From contig NZ_RBXP01000015.1 in assembly GCF_003634965.1 (NCBI RefSeq), positions 267,958 through 331,957 of the forward strand: 64,000 nucleotides of DNA, written 5' to 3'. Below, piece after piece: positions 43,268-52,445 of this stretch. The DNA is from Azonexus fungiphilus (GTDB lineage: Bacteria > Pseudomonadota > Gammaproteobacteria > Burkholderiales > Rhodocyclaceae). Numbering within the stretch: the first letter of the stretch is position 1; each line of letters begins with the position of its first letter. The position numbers and the translations under genes were made by a program. Below the pieces are notes generated by a model, which saw nothing but the letters and a program-made list of their open reading frames with translations, was not told the origin of the DNA and did no database searches.

Positions 43268-45151
43268 ATGAGACAAAAAACAGGCGGTTCGTGCTTTCCC
43301 CGATTCCGGCGCAGCACCCTGGGCACGGCGGTCGCCATTGCCCTGACGGCCGGGGCCAGCCCGGTCATGGCCTTCGAGTTCGAGCACGGCGAGTTGACCG
43401 GCAGCTTCGACACGACGGTTTCGCTGGGCGCGCTGTGGCGCATGGAGAAGGCCGAGAAGTCGCTGATCAGCATCGCCAATGGCGGCACTTCGCGCGATCC
43501 GAACTCGGATGACGGCAACCTGCGTTACGGCCGCCACGACCTGGTGTCCACGACCCTCAAGGCGACCCACGACCTCGAGCTGAAGTACCACAACTTCGGC
43601 GCTTTCGTTCGCGGCTCGTATTTCTACGATCCGACCATCCGCAGCAAGGGCAGCCTCAACAGCGAAGCCAGCGACCAGCTCGGCTCCGATGCGGAAATCC
43701 TCGATGCCTACGTGCGCGGCACCTTCAAGGTCGGCGATCGCAATCTCAACCTGCGCCTGGGCAAGCAGGTCGTCAGCTGGGGCGAAAGCACCTTCATCCA
43801 GAACGGCATCAACATCCTCAATCCGGTCAATGTCAGCCGCCTGCGCGCTCCCGGCTCGGAGCTCAAGGAGGGCCTGATCCCGACGATGATGGCCTACGCC
43901 ACGCAGGAGCTCACCGACAACCTGTCGGTTGAAGTCGCCCTGCTGACCCAGTGGAAGGAAACGAAGATCGATCCGGTGACGTCCTTCTTCAGCACCAACG
44001 ACTTCGTCGCCGACGGCGGTAACCGCGCCTATACCGGCTTTGGCCGGCGCAACGACCTCAACGGCCTCGCCGGGATGTTCGGGGTGAACGCGAATGCCGC
44101 CGTCTGGGCGCCGCGCTCGAAGGACCGGGAGGCCCGTGACGATGGCCAGTACGGGATCGCCTTCCGTTACTTCGCCCCGGAACTGAACAACACCGAATTC
44201 GGTTTCTACCACGCCAACTATCACAGCCGCACCCCGTTCATTTCTGGCTATCGCGGCGGCGTCACCGTCGGCTCCAGCCCGGTCGTCGGCTGTACGGTGA
44301 TTGACGTGCCGACCGCCGGTGTCGCCGGTGTCGCGGCCGGTTGCGCGGCGGCCGCCGGGCGTGCCGGCACCTATTTCGTCGAGTATCCGGAGGACATCAA
44401 GCTCTGGGGCGTCAGCTTCAATACCACCGGCCCGGCCGGCATCGCCCTGCAGGGGGAGTACTCCTATCGTCCGAACCAGCCGGTCCAGCTGCCCTCGGCC
44501 GATCTGCTGCTGGCTGCCGTCGGCCTGGGTAACCAGCTGACCAGCACCAATGCCGTGGCGGCATCTTCGGTCGCTTACGGTACGGAAATCAGCGGCTATC
44601 GGCGGGTCAGGATGCACCAGGTCCAGATGACCGGGACCAAGACCTTTGGGCCGACCTTCGGTGCCGAGCAACTGGTGGTCGTCGGCGAAGTTGGCTACAC
44701 CCGCCTGGAGTTGCCGTCCGGCCTGAAGTTTGCCGCCCCCGGCTGCCATCTGCCGCAAGTCGGTTCGTCGACCTCGACCTCCAGCGGCAGCACCTCGGCC
44801 GGCTGCTTCGCCACCGAGAACTCCTGGGGCTACCGCCTGCTCGGCCGTCTCGATTATCCGAACGCGATCGGTTCGATCACCGTCTCGCCGCGCCTGGCCT
44901 TCTCGCACGACGTGAACGGACGCAGCGCCACCTTCAATGAAGGGGCCAAGGCGCTGACGCTGGGCTTCGGTTTCAATTACCGTCAGAATTGGCAGGCCGA
45001 CATCGCCTACACCGCTTTCTTCGGCGGCAAGAAGATTTCCGGCACCGACCCCGGCGCCGTTCCGGGCGGCCAGGCAACGACCTACGCCAGCCACACCAAC
45101 CCGCTGGTCGACCGCGATTTCCTCGCGATCAGCCTCAGCTATTCGTTCTGA
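43268..45151 (+). CDS. DUF1302-family outer-membrane protein
   Basis: 627 residues with a signal peptide (about 1-35, ending GASPVMA). The rest is beta-strand-like with aromatic girdles, and the last residues AISLSYSF end in phenylalanine, as in outer-membrane barrels. DUF1302 proteins are nearly always next to DUF1329 proteins, as here. Together with the downstream propeller and RND genes it probably forms a trans-envelope route for a hydrophobic substrate. A strong Shine-Dalgarno AGGAGGAG precedes the ATG. Confidence 0.88.
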   Translation: MRQKTGGSCFPRFRRSTLGTAVAIALTAGASPVMAFEFEHGELTGSFDTTVSLGALWRMEKAEKSLISIANGGTSRDPNSDDGNLRYGRHDLVSTTLKATHDLELKYHNFGAFVRGSYFYDPTIRSKGSLNSEASDQLGSDAEILDAYVRGTFKVGDRNLNLRLGKQVVSWGESTFIQNGINILNPVNVSRLRAPGSELKEGLIPTMMAYATQELTDNLSVEVALLTQWKETKIDPVTSFFSTNDFVADGGNRAYTGFGRRNDLNGLAGMFGVNANAAVWAPRSKDREARDDGQYGIAFRYFAPELNNTEFGFYHANYHSRTPFISGYRGGVTVGSSPVVGCTVIDVPTAGVAGVAAGCAAAAGRAGTYFVEYPEDIKLWGVSFNTTGPAGIALQGEYSYRPNQPVQLPSADLLLAAVGLGNQLTSTNAVAASSVAYGTEISGYRRVRMHQVQMTGTKTFGPTFGAEQLVVVGEVGYTRLELPSGLKFAAPGCHLPQVGSSTSTSSGSTSAGCFATENSWGYRLLGRLDYPNAIGSITVSPRLAFSHDVNGRSATFNEGAKALTLGFGFNYRQNWQADIAYTAFFGGKKISGTDPGAVPGGQATTYASHTNPLVDRDFLAISLSYSF

Positions 45152-45181
45152 TTCAGCGCAGATACCAGGAGACAAGACCTC

Positions 45182-46543
45182 ATGAAAAAAACACTATCCG
45201 TTCTCAGCGCCGCCATGGTCCTGGCTTTTGCCGGGAATGTCGCTCAGGCAGAGGTTTCGGCCGCCGAAGCCGGCAAGCTCGGCAAGAGCCTGACGCCGAT
45301 GGGTGCCGAAGCCGGCGCCAATGCCGCCGGCACGATCCCGGCCTGGACCGGTGGCCTGACCAAGGCGCCGGCCGGCCATGTCGCCGGCGGTCACTATGCC
45401 GATCCGTTCGCTGCCGACAAGCCCTTGTTCAGCATCGACGCCAGCAATGCCGACAAGTACAAGGCGCAGTTGACCCCGGGCCAGCTGGCGATGCTCAAGA
45501 AGTATCCGACCTGGAAGATGAATGTCTATCCGACCCAGCGCAGCGCCACCTTCCCCAAGGCCAACCTCGACGAGACGATCGCCAATGCCACCCGCGCCAA
45601 GCTGGTCAGCGGTGGTGCCGGCGTCACCGGGACCACCGGCGGCGTTCCCTTCCCGATTCCCAAGGATGGTCTCGAGGCAATCTGGAATACGGTGATGCGC
45701 TACAAGGGCGACACCTACGCGATGAACTGGAGCCAGGCGGCGGTGACCCGCGACGGCGCCTACACGCCGGTGCGCTTCCAGTACGAGTACGACTTTTCCT
45801 ACGGCAACCTGACCAAGCCGGAAAAGGATCGCGAGCCGAACAAGCTCGCCAACTTCCTGCAGACGGTGACCGCGCCGGCCCGTCTGGCCGGGCAGATACT
45901 GCTGGTGCATGAAACCGTCGACCAGTTGAAGGAGCCGCGTACTGCGTGGACCTACAACCCCGGCCAGCGCCGCGTCCGCCTGGCACCGAACGTCGCCTAC
46001 GACAACCCCGGTACGGCTGCCGACGGCCTGCGCACCAATGATGATTTCGGCATGTTCAACGGGGCCACCGACCGTTACAACTGGAAGCTGCTCGGCAAGC
46101 AGGAACTGTTCGTTCCCTACAACTCCTACAAGCTCTCCGGCAACCAGCTGAAGATGGCCGACGTGCTGCGTCCGGGCCACGTCAATCCGGATCACGCCCG
46201 CTATGAGCTGCACCGCGTCTGGGTGGTCGAGGCGACCTTGAAGGAAGGCACCAGCCATGTCTACAAGAAGCGCACCTTCTACATCGATGAAGACAGCTGG
46301 ATGATCATGGTTTCGGACAAGTACGACGCGCGTGGCGAACTGTGGCGGGTGTCGGAACAGCATGCCGTCAACTTCTACGACGTGCCGATGTTCTACGGCA
46401 CCATCGAGGTTCACCATGACCTGCAGTCCGGTCGTTACCTGGCCATGGGCCTGCGTAACGAAGAGCCCAAGGTCTGGGAAAAGATCCAGCGTAGCGCGGC
46501 CGATTTCACGCCGGCCGGCCTGCGCGGCGTCGGCACGCGCTGA
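45182..46543 (+). CDS. DUF1329-family periplasmic/outer-membrane lipoprotein-like protein
   Basis: 453 residues with a signal peptide (MKKTLSVLSAAMVLAFAGNVAQA). DUF1329 members have a LolA/LolB-like beta fold that can hold lipid. Recognisable segments are IPAWTGGL, YPTQRSA, TAWTYNPGQRRVRLAPNVAYDNP, HRVWVVEATLKEGTSHVYKKRTFYIDEDSW and the C-terminal FYGTIEVHHDLQSGRYLAMG. A carrier role between RND transporter and outer membrane is inferred from fold and context. Confidence 0.88.
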   Translation: MKKTLSVLSAAMVLAFAGNVAQAEVSAAEAGKLGKSLTPMGAEAGANAAGTIPAWTGGLTKAPAGHVAGGHYADPFAADKPLFSIDASNADKYKAQLTPGQLAMLKKYPTWKMNVYPTQRSATFPKANLDETIANATRAKLVSGGAGVTGTTGGVPFPIPKDGLEAIWNTVMRYKGDTYAMNWSQAAVTRDGAYTPVRFQYEYDFSYGNLTKPEKDREPNKLANFLQTVTAPARLAGQILLVHETVDQLKEPRTAWTYNPGQRRVRLAPNVAYDNPGTAADGLRTNDDFGMFNGATDRYNWKLLGKQELFVPYNSYKLSGNQLKMADVLRPGHVNPDHARYELHRVWVVEATLKEGTSHVYKKRTFYIDEDSWMIMVSDKYDARGELWRVSEQHAVNFYDVPMFYGTIEVHHDLQSGRYLAMGLRNEEPKVWEKIQRSAADFTPAGLRGVGTR

Positions 46544-46555
46544 GCCTCGCCTGAA

Positions 46556-46586
46556 CGGGAATGGCGGCACGAGACCGCCATTCCCG
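46556..46586. other. Perfect 12-bp hairpin between DUF1329 and YCF48 genes
   Basis: CGGGAATGGCGG, seven-base loop, CCGCCATTCCCG, without a T-tract. It may protect the upstream mRNA or lower readthrough rather than terminate fully. Confidence 0.55.
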
Positions 46587-46609
46587 CGTGTCCACACCCG
46601 GGATTCACC

Positions 46610-47572
46610 ATGAACAAATCGATCGGTTTGATTTTTGCCGTTTTCGTTGCGCTGTCCGTCGGCTACGCCTTCTCGGCCCGCAAGGGGCCGCCGTTGCCGG
46701 CCACCGAAATCAGTCTGAACAACGCCCTGCTGCTCGATGCGCAGCGCGCCGGCGCGCGCCTGGTCGCGGTTGGCGAGCGCGGTTACATCTTTGCCTCCGA
46801 TGACGAGGGCAGCAGCTGGCAGCTCGTTGCTTCCGGCGTCAGCGCCACCCTGACCGGCGTCGCTTTTGCCGACGAGCGTCTCGGCATTGCCGTCGGCCAC
46901 GATGCGACCATTCTCCGCAGCGAGGATGGCGGCCGCAGCTGGCAACAGGTATTCAGCGCCCCGGACCAGCTCCGGCCGCTGCTCGACGTGGCCTTCATCG
47001 ATGCTGCTCGCGTTGTCGCGGTTGGTGCCTACGGGGCCTATTTCGAAAGTTTCGACGGCGGTCGGACCTGGGCCGAACGCCAGATCGTCGATGGCGACCG
47101 TCACTACAACGCGGTTGCCCGCCTGGCCGACGGAACCCTGATGATCGCCGGCGAGGCCGGGACGCTGTTGCGCTCGGCCGACCAGGGCGGCAACTGGGAA
47201 ACCCTGCCGCCGGCCTACGCCGGTTCCTATTTCGGCATCCTGCCGCTGGTTCGCGGCGGCGTGCTGGTCTATGGCATGCGCGGCACCCTGCTGCGCAGTG
47301 ACGACCGTGGCGACAGCTGGCAGACGGTGCCGGGCGGCGGCGCCGGTTCGCTGTTCGGCGGCGGCCAGACGGTCGATGGCGGCATTGTCCTGGTCGGTCA
47401 GAACGGCCTCGTTCTCGGCAGTCGCGATGGCGCTGCCAGCTTCGTTCGCCTGCCGGTCGCCGGCAGCCGTTTGTGGACGGCAGCGGCGGCCTTGCCGGTG
47501 GCCGGCGAAGCGATGATTTTCGGTGAAGGCGCATTCGAGCGGGTCAAACTCGCCTCCGGAGAAAAACAATGA
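46610..47572 (+). CDS. YCF48-related periplasmic beta-propeller
   Basis: 320 residues. An N-terminal signal anchor (about 4-22) is followed by repeated blades with the motif G-D-x-G-x-(S/T)W: DDEGSSWQL, EDGGRSWQQ, FDGGRTWAE, DQGGNWET and DDRGDSWQT. These are BNR/YCF48-type propeller repeats. The gene overlaps the RND transporter start by four bases, so it is probably a periplasmic partner of that transporter. Confidence 0.88.
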   Translation: MNKSIGLIFAVFVALSVGYAFSARKGPPLPATEISLNNALLLDAQRAGARLVAVGERGYIFASDDEGSSWQLVASGVSATLTGVAFADERLGIAVGHDATILRSEDGGRSWQQVFSAPDQLRPLLDVAFIDAARVVAVGAYGAYFESFDGGRTWAERQIVDGDRHYNAVARLADGTLMIAGEAGTLLRSADQGGNWETLPPAYAGSYFGILPLVRGGVLVYGMRGTLLRSDDRGDSWQTVPGGGAGSLFGGGQTVDGGIVLVGQNGLVLGSRDGAASFVRLPVAGSRLWTAAAALPVAGEAMIFGEGAFERVKLASGEKQ

Positions 47573-49917
47573 AAACGAATTCCGTCGTCACCGCCATCGG
47601 CCAGATCCTGTTCGGCTGGCGGCGCAGCTTCCTTGCCCTGTTCGTGCTGATCTCGCTGGCGCTTACCTGGTCGGCGACGCAGTTGCGCGTCGATGCCGGG
47701 TTCCAGAAGATGATCCCGCTCAAGCATGAGTACATGCAGACCTTCACCGAGTACCAGAAGACTTTTGGCGGCGCCAATCGTGTGCTGCTGGCGCTGCGTA
47801 TCGACGAGGGCGACATCTACACCCCGGCGTTCTTCGCCACGCTCAAGGCAGTGACCGACGAGGTCTTCTTCCTGCCTGGCGTCGAGCGGGCCTCGGTAAC
47901 CTCGCTGTTCACCCCCAACGTCCGCTTCATCGAGGTGGTCGAGGATGGCTTTGCCGGCGGCAACGTGATTCCTGCCGACTTCGCCGGTACCCCGGAAGAC
48001 CTGGAGGAAGTGCGCGCCAACGTGCTCAAGTCGGGGCGCGTCGGCCGTCTGGTGTCGAACGATTTCAAGGGGGCGCTGGTCAGCGCCGAACTGCTCGAGG
48101 TCGATCCGTCGACCGGGGCGCGCCTCGATTACGCGGCGGTTGCCGGCAAGCTCGAGGAGATCCGCAGTCGCCACCAGAAGGATGGCGTCACCGTACACAT
48201 CATCGGTTTCGCCAAGGCGGTCGGCGACATCACCGAGGGCGCGCGCGCCGTCCTGATCTTCTTCGTCGTCGCCTTCGCGATCACCGCCGTGCTCCTCTAC
48301 CTGTACTCGGGATCGGCCAAGCTGACCGCAGTCGCGCTGGTCTGCGCGATGATCCCGGTGGTCTGGCTGCTCGGCCTGTTGCCGCTGCTCGGTTTCGGCA
48401 TCGATCCGATGTCCATCCTGGTGCCATTCCTGATCTTCTCGATCGGCGTCAGTCACGCAGTGCAGATGACCAATGCCTGGCAACTCGAGGTGGTCGGCGG
48501 CGCCGACGGCCTCACCGCTGCCCACAAGTCCTTCCTCAAGCTGTTCATGCCGGGGGCGATGGCCCTGCTGGCCAACGCGCTCGGTTTCATGGTCATCCTC
48601 TACATCGAGATCGACATGGTCCGCGAACTGGCGATCACCGCCAGCCTCGGCGTCGCGCTGATGATCGTGACCAACAAGATGCTGCTCACCATCCTGCTCT
48701 CGTGGATGGACCTGTCGCCGGCCGAGCGACTGCGTTCGGCCGGGCGCAAGCACAGCGGCGACTGGCTGTGGGTCTGGCTCAAGCGTGCCGCCGCGCCGAA
48801 ACCGGCGCTGGCGATCCTGGTGGCGGCTGCCGTCCTGCTGGCGATCGGCACCTGGCAATCGCGCGACCTGCGTACCGGCGATCTCGGCAAGGGCATTCCC
48901 GAGTTGCACGACGACTCGCGCTACAACAAGGACACGGCGGCGATCGTCGACAGCTTCTCGATCGGTGTCGACGTGTTGTCGGTGATCGCCCAGTCGCGCA
49001 ACGTCAATGGCGCCTGTACCGACTTCACGATCATGGATACGCTCGACCGCTTCGAGTCCACAATGCGCAACGTCCATGGCGTGCAGGGCGTGCTCTCGCT
49101 GCCGGGCATGGCGAAAACCGTCAACGCTGGCTGGAACGAAGGCAATCCGCGCTGGCGCGTGCTCTCGCGCGATCCAAGCATCCTCGCCCAGTCGGTGACG
49201 CCGATCGATACCGGCAGCGGCCTGCTCGACACCGATTGCAACGCGATGCAGATCATGATCTTCACCCGCGATCACCAGGGCACGACGATCGCCCACGTGG
49301 TCGAGGAAGTGAAGAAGTTCATCGCCGCCAATCCGTCGGAGAACCTCGAACTGAAGCTGGCTTCCGGCAACGTCGGGGTGATGGTGGCGACCAACGAGGC
49401 GGTCGATGCCGCCGAAGTGACGATGCTGCTGCTGTTGTTCGGGTCGATCGGCCTGCTCTGCCTGATCGAGTTCCGCTCGTGGCGGGCGACGCTGTGCATC
49501 ATCCTGCCGCTGGCCATCGTCGCCGTGCTGTGCAATGCGCTGATGGCGATCCTCGGCATCGGCCTCAAGGTCTCGACGCTGCCGGTGATCGCCCTTGGCG
49601 TCGGCGTCGGCGTCGACTACGGCATCTACCTCTACGAGCGCATGGCGCACGAACTGCACAAGGGCGTCAGCCTGCCGGCAGCCTTCCTCGAGGCCTTGCG
49701 CCAGCGCGGCACGGCGATCGGCTTCACGGCGGCAACGATGGCCATCGGCGTCGGCACCTGGGCCTTCTCGGCGCTCAAGTTCCAGGCCGACATGGGCATC
49801 CTGCTCGCCTTCATGTTCGTGGTGAACATGGCCGGTGCGATCCTGCTGCTGCCGGCGCTCGCCGCCTTCCTCATCAAGCGGCCGGCGCACCCGGCCGGGA
49901 AGGCCGCCGGCCACTGA
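47569..49917 (+). CDS. RND-superfamily (MMPL/HpnN-like) lipid transporter
   Basis: 782 residues with two repeats, each of one segment plus a periplasmic loop and a cluster of five segments. The conserved region GVGVDYGIYLYERMAHEL near the C-terminus and FSIGVSHAVQMTNAW in the first half mark MMPL-type exporters without a membrane-fusion partner. In the inner membrane it would extract or move hydrophobic molecules using the proton gradient. The context in a fatty-acid degradation island points to a lipid or fatty-acid substrate (inference). Confidence 0.9.
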   Translation: MKTNSVVTAIGQILFGWRRSFLALFVLISLALTWSATQLRVDAGFQKMIPLKHEYMQTFTEYQKTFGGANRVLLALRIDEGDIYTPAFFATLKAVTDEVFFLPGVERASVTSLFTPNVRFIEVVEDGFAGGNVIPADFAGTPEDLEEVRANVLKSGRVGRLVSNDFKGALVSAELLEVDPSTGARLDYAAVAGKLEEIRSRHQKDGVTVHIIGFAKAVGDITEGARAVLIFFVVAFAITAVLLYLYSGSAKLTAVALVCAMIPVVWLLGLLPLLGFGIDPMSILVPFLIFSIGVSHAVQMTNAWQLEVVGGADGLTAAHKSFLKLFMPGAMALLANALGFMVILYIEIDMVRELAITASLGVALMIVTNKMLLTILLSWMDLSPAERLRSAGRKHSGDWLWVWLKRAAAPKPALAILVAAAVLLAIGTWQSRDLRTGDLGKGIPELHDDSRYNKDTAAIVDSFSIGVDVLSVIAQSRNVNGACTDFTIMDTLDRFESTMRNVHGVQGVLSLPGMAKTVNAGWNEGNPRWRVLSRDPSILAQSVTPIDTGSGLLDTDCNAMQIMIFTRDHQGTTIAHVVEEVKKFIAANPSENLELKLASGNVGVMVATNEAVDAAEVTMLLLLFGSIGLLCLIEFRSWRATLCIILPLAIVAVLCNALMAILGIGLKVSTLPVIALGVGVGVDYGIYLYERMAHELHKGVSLPAAFLEALRQRGTAIGFTAATMAIGVGTWAFSALKFQADMGILLAFMFVVNMAGAILLLPALAAFLIKRPAHPAGKAAGH

Positions 49918-49962
49918 AAAAAGCCCCGAAATAGCGGTTGACCGCAAGTCCGCACTGTTTAT

Positions 49963-49984
49963 AATTCAAACGTTCGTTTTATTT
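49963..49984. promoter_or_regulatory. Putative TetR operator upstream of the FadN-type operon (site 2)
   Basis: AATTCAAACG, TT, CGTTTTATTT. The core arms AAACG/CGTTT around a two-base centre match site 1 upstream of the TetR gene, and TTCAAACG is identical. It lies about 40 bases before the TTG start. Confidence 0.6.
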
Positions 49985-50022
49985 CTGAGCGAAGTCGAAA
50001 TACAACATGAAAGGAGACAAGC

Positions 50023-52422
50023 TTGAACAAGCTGATCGTTAAGAAAGCCGCGGTACTGGGCGCCGGCGTGATGGGCGCGCAGATCGCCGCGCATCTCGCC
50101 AATGCCGGCGTGCCGGTCGTGCTGTTCGACCTGCCGGCCAAGGAGGGCGACAAGAACGGCATCGTCAGGAAGGCCCTCGACGGCCTCAAGAAGCTCGACC
50201 CGGCGCCGCTGGCGAGCAAGGCCAAACTGAAGTTCATCGATGCCGCCAACTACGACGAGCACCTGCCGCTGCTCGCCGGTTGCGACCTGATCATCGAAGC
50301 CATCGCCGAGCGCATGGACTGGAAGAACGACCTCTACGCGAAAATTGCCCCGCATCTGTCGTCGACCGCCATCGTCGCTTCCAATACCTCGGGCCTGTCG
50401 ATGAACGCGCTGGCCCAGGGCCTGCCGGAAGCGATCCGGCCGCGCTTCTGCGGCATCCACTTCTTCAATCCGCCGCGCTACATGCACCTGGTCGAGATCA
50501 TCGGCACGCAAAGCACCGATGCCGCCACGCTCGACGCGCTGGAAACCTGGCTGACCTCGCGCCTGGGCAAGGGCGTGATCCGCGCCCTCGACACGCCGAA
50601 TTTCGTCGCCAACCGCATCGGCGTCTTCTCGATCCTTGCCGTGATGCACCACACCCAGGCTTTCGGCCTCGGCTTCGACACGGTCGACGCCCTCACCGGG
50701 CCGAAAATCGGTCGTCCGAAGAGCGCCACCTATCGCACCGCCGACGTCGTCGGCCTTGACACCCTGGCGCATGTCGTCAAGACGATGCAGGACACGCTGC
50801 CCGACGATCCCTGGCATGCTTACTTCACGGCACCGCTGTGGCTGAAGGCGCTGATCGAGAAGGGCGCGCTCGGCCAGAAGACCCGTTGCGGCATCTTCCG
50901 CAAGCAGGGCCGGGAAATCCAGGTGCTCGACCTGGCCGCCCAGGACTATCGCACCTCGGCCGGGGAAGTCGCCGAGGAAGTCGCGGCGATCCTGAAAATC
51001 CGCCATCCGGCCGAGAAGTTCGCCGCGCTGCGTGCCAGCGCCCATCCGCAGGCGCAGTTCCTGTGGGCGATCTTCCGCGATGTCTTCCACTATTGCGCGG
51101 TCCAGCTCGAGAACGTCGCCGACAACGCCCGCGATCTCGATTTCGCGATGCGCTGGGGCTTCGGCTGGGCGCAGGGGCCGTTCGAGACCTGGCAGGCCGC
51201 CGGCTGGCGCGAGATCGCCCAGGCGGTTGCCGCCGACATCGCCGCCGGCAAGAGCATGGCCAGCGTGCCGCTGCCCGCCTGGGTCGGCGAAGCCGACCGC
51301 GAAGGCGTGCATACGCCGGCCGGGTCGTGGTCGGCGCGCGGCCAGCGCTACGTCGGCCGCTCGCAGCTGCCGGTCTACCAGCGCCAGCTGTTCCCGGAAA
51401 GCGTGCTCGGCGACGGTGCCGTGCGCCCCGAACAGTCCGGCGAGACGCTCTACGAGAATGACGGCGTCCGCCTCTGGCGCCTGCCGACGGTCGACGCCGG
51501 GATCGGCATCATTTCGATCAAGTCGAAGATGCACACGATCGGCGACGAAGTCCTCGAAGGCGTGATCCACGCGGTCGGTCAGGCCGAATCCTCGCTCGAC
51601 GGCGTCGTCGTCTGGCACGAGGCGCCGTTTGCCGTCGGCGCCAACCTGGCGCAGGTCACCGAGGCGATCGCCGCCGGCCAGTTCAACCTGCTCGAACGTA
51701 CCGTCGAGAAGTTCCAGCGTGCCTCGCAGACGCTGAAGTACGCGCAGGTGCCGGTCGTCGCGGCAGTGCAGGGCATGGCCCTGGGCGGCGGCTGCGAGTT
51801 CGTCATGCATGCCGGCAAGCGCGTGCTGGCGCTGGAAAGCTATATCGGCCTGGTCGAAGCCGGTGTCGGCCTGATTCCGGCCGGCGGCGGCTGCAAGGAG
51901 TTCGCCGTGCGCGCCGCCGAGTGGGCTGCCCAGTCTGCGACGCCCGGCGAGGTCTTCAACTTCCTGCAGCCGGTGTTCCAGACCATCGCCATGGCCAAGG
52001 TCGCCAAGAGCGCCGAGGAAGCCATCGAGTTCGGTTTCGCCAAGCCTTCCGACACCATCCTGTTCAACGCCAACGAACTGCTCTGGGTGGCGATCCGCGA
52101 AGCCCGGGCCATGGCCGACGCCGGCTACGCGCCGCCGCCGCTGGCGCGGGCGATCCCGGTCGCCGGCCGGACCGGCATCGCGACCTTCGAGATGATGCTG
52201 GTCAACATGAAGGAAGGCGGGATGATCTCGGCCCACGACTACAAGGTCGCCAAGTCGGCAGCGATCGCCCTGTGCGGTGGCGAAGTCGAGGGCGGCAGCC
52301 TGGTCGACGAGGAATGGCTGATCACCGTCGAGCGCCGGCTGTTCGTCGAACTGCTGAAGGACCCCATGACCCAGGCCCGGATCAAGCACATGCTCGATAC
52401 CGGCAAACCGCTGCGCAACTAA
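50023..52422 (+). CDS. FadN-type 3-hydroxyacyl-CoA dehydrogenase / enoyl-CoA hydratase
   Basis: 799 residues from a TTG preceded by AAGGAG. Domain order is reversed relative to FadJ: the Rossmann dehydrogenase first (VKKAAVLGAGVMGAQIAAHLANAG, residues 3-26), then the helical domain, then a crotonase domain from about 480 (GMALGGGCEFVMHAGKRV). This is the FadN arrangement known from Gram-positive fad operons and many proteobacteria. It probably gives a second beta-oxidation system with the FadA-type thiolase just downstream. Confidence 0.92.
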   Translation: MNKLIVKKAAVLGAGVMGAQIAAHLANAGVPVVLFDLPAKEGDKNGIVRKALDGLKKLDPAPLASKAKLKFIDAANYDEHLPLLAGCDLIIEAIAERMDWKNDLYAKIAPHLSSTAIVASNTSGLSMNALAQGLPEAIRPRFCGIHFFNPPRYMHLVEIIGTQSTDAATLDALETWLTSRLGKGVIRALDTPNFVANRIGVFSILAVMHHTQAFGLGFDTVDALTGPKIGRPKSATYRTADVVGLDTLAHVVKTMQDTLPDDPWHAYFTAPLWLKALIEKGALGQKTRCGIFRKQGREIQVLDLAAQDYRTSAGEVAEEVAAILKIRHPAEKFAALRASAHPQAQFLWAIFRDVFHYCAVQLENVADNARDLDFAMRWGFGWAQGPFETWQAAGWREIAQAVAADIAAGKSMASVPLPAWVGEADREGVHTPAGSWSARGQRYVGRSQLPVYQRQLFPESVLGDGAVRPEQSGETLYENDGVRLWRLPTVDAGIGIISIKSKMHTIGDEVLEGVIHAVGQAESSLDGVVVWHEAPFAVGANLAQVTEAIAAGQFNLLERTVEKFQRASQTLKYAQVPVVAAVQGMALGGGCEFVMHAGKRVLALESYIGLVEAGVGLIPAGGGCKEFAVRAAEWAAQSATPGEVFNFLQPVFQTIAMAKVAKSAEEAIEFGFAKPSDTILFNANELLWVAIREARAMADAGYAPPPLARAIPVAGRTGIATFEMMLVNMKEGGMISAHDYKVAKSAAIALCGGEVEGGSLVDEEWLITVERRLFVELLKDPMTQARIKHMLDTGKPLRN

Positions 52423-52445
52423 GCGGGCCAAGGAGACAAAGAGAA

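Noticed and set aside
47398..49947. Very long open frames antisense to confirmed genes (for example 849 codons opposite the RND transporter).
   Set aside because: They mirror third-position GC bias of the real gene, lack ribosome-binding sites and give low-complexity Arg/Gly/Asp/His-rich proteins with no recognisable domain.
49921..49960. GCGGTTGACCGC palindrome after the RND gene as another dispersed-motif copy.
   Set aside because: Neither strand has AAAAACC at the 11-nt spacing.
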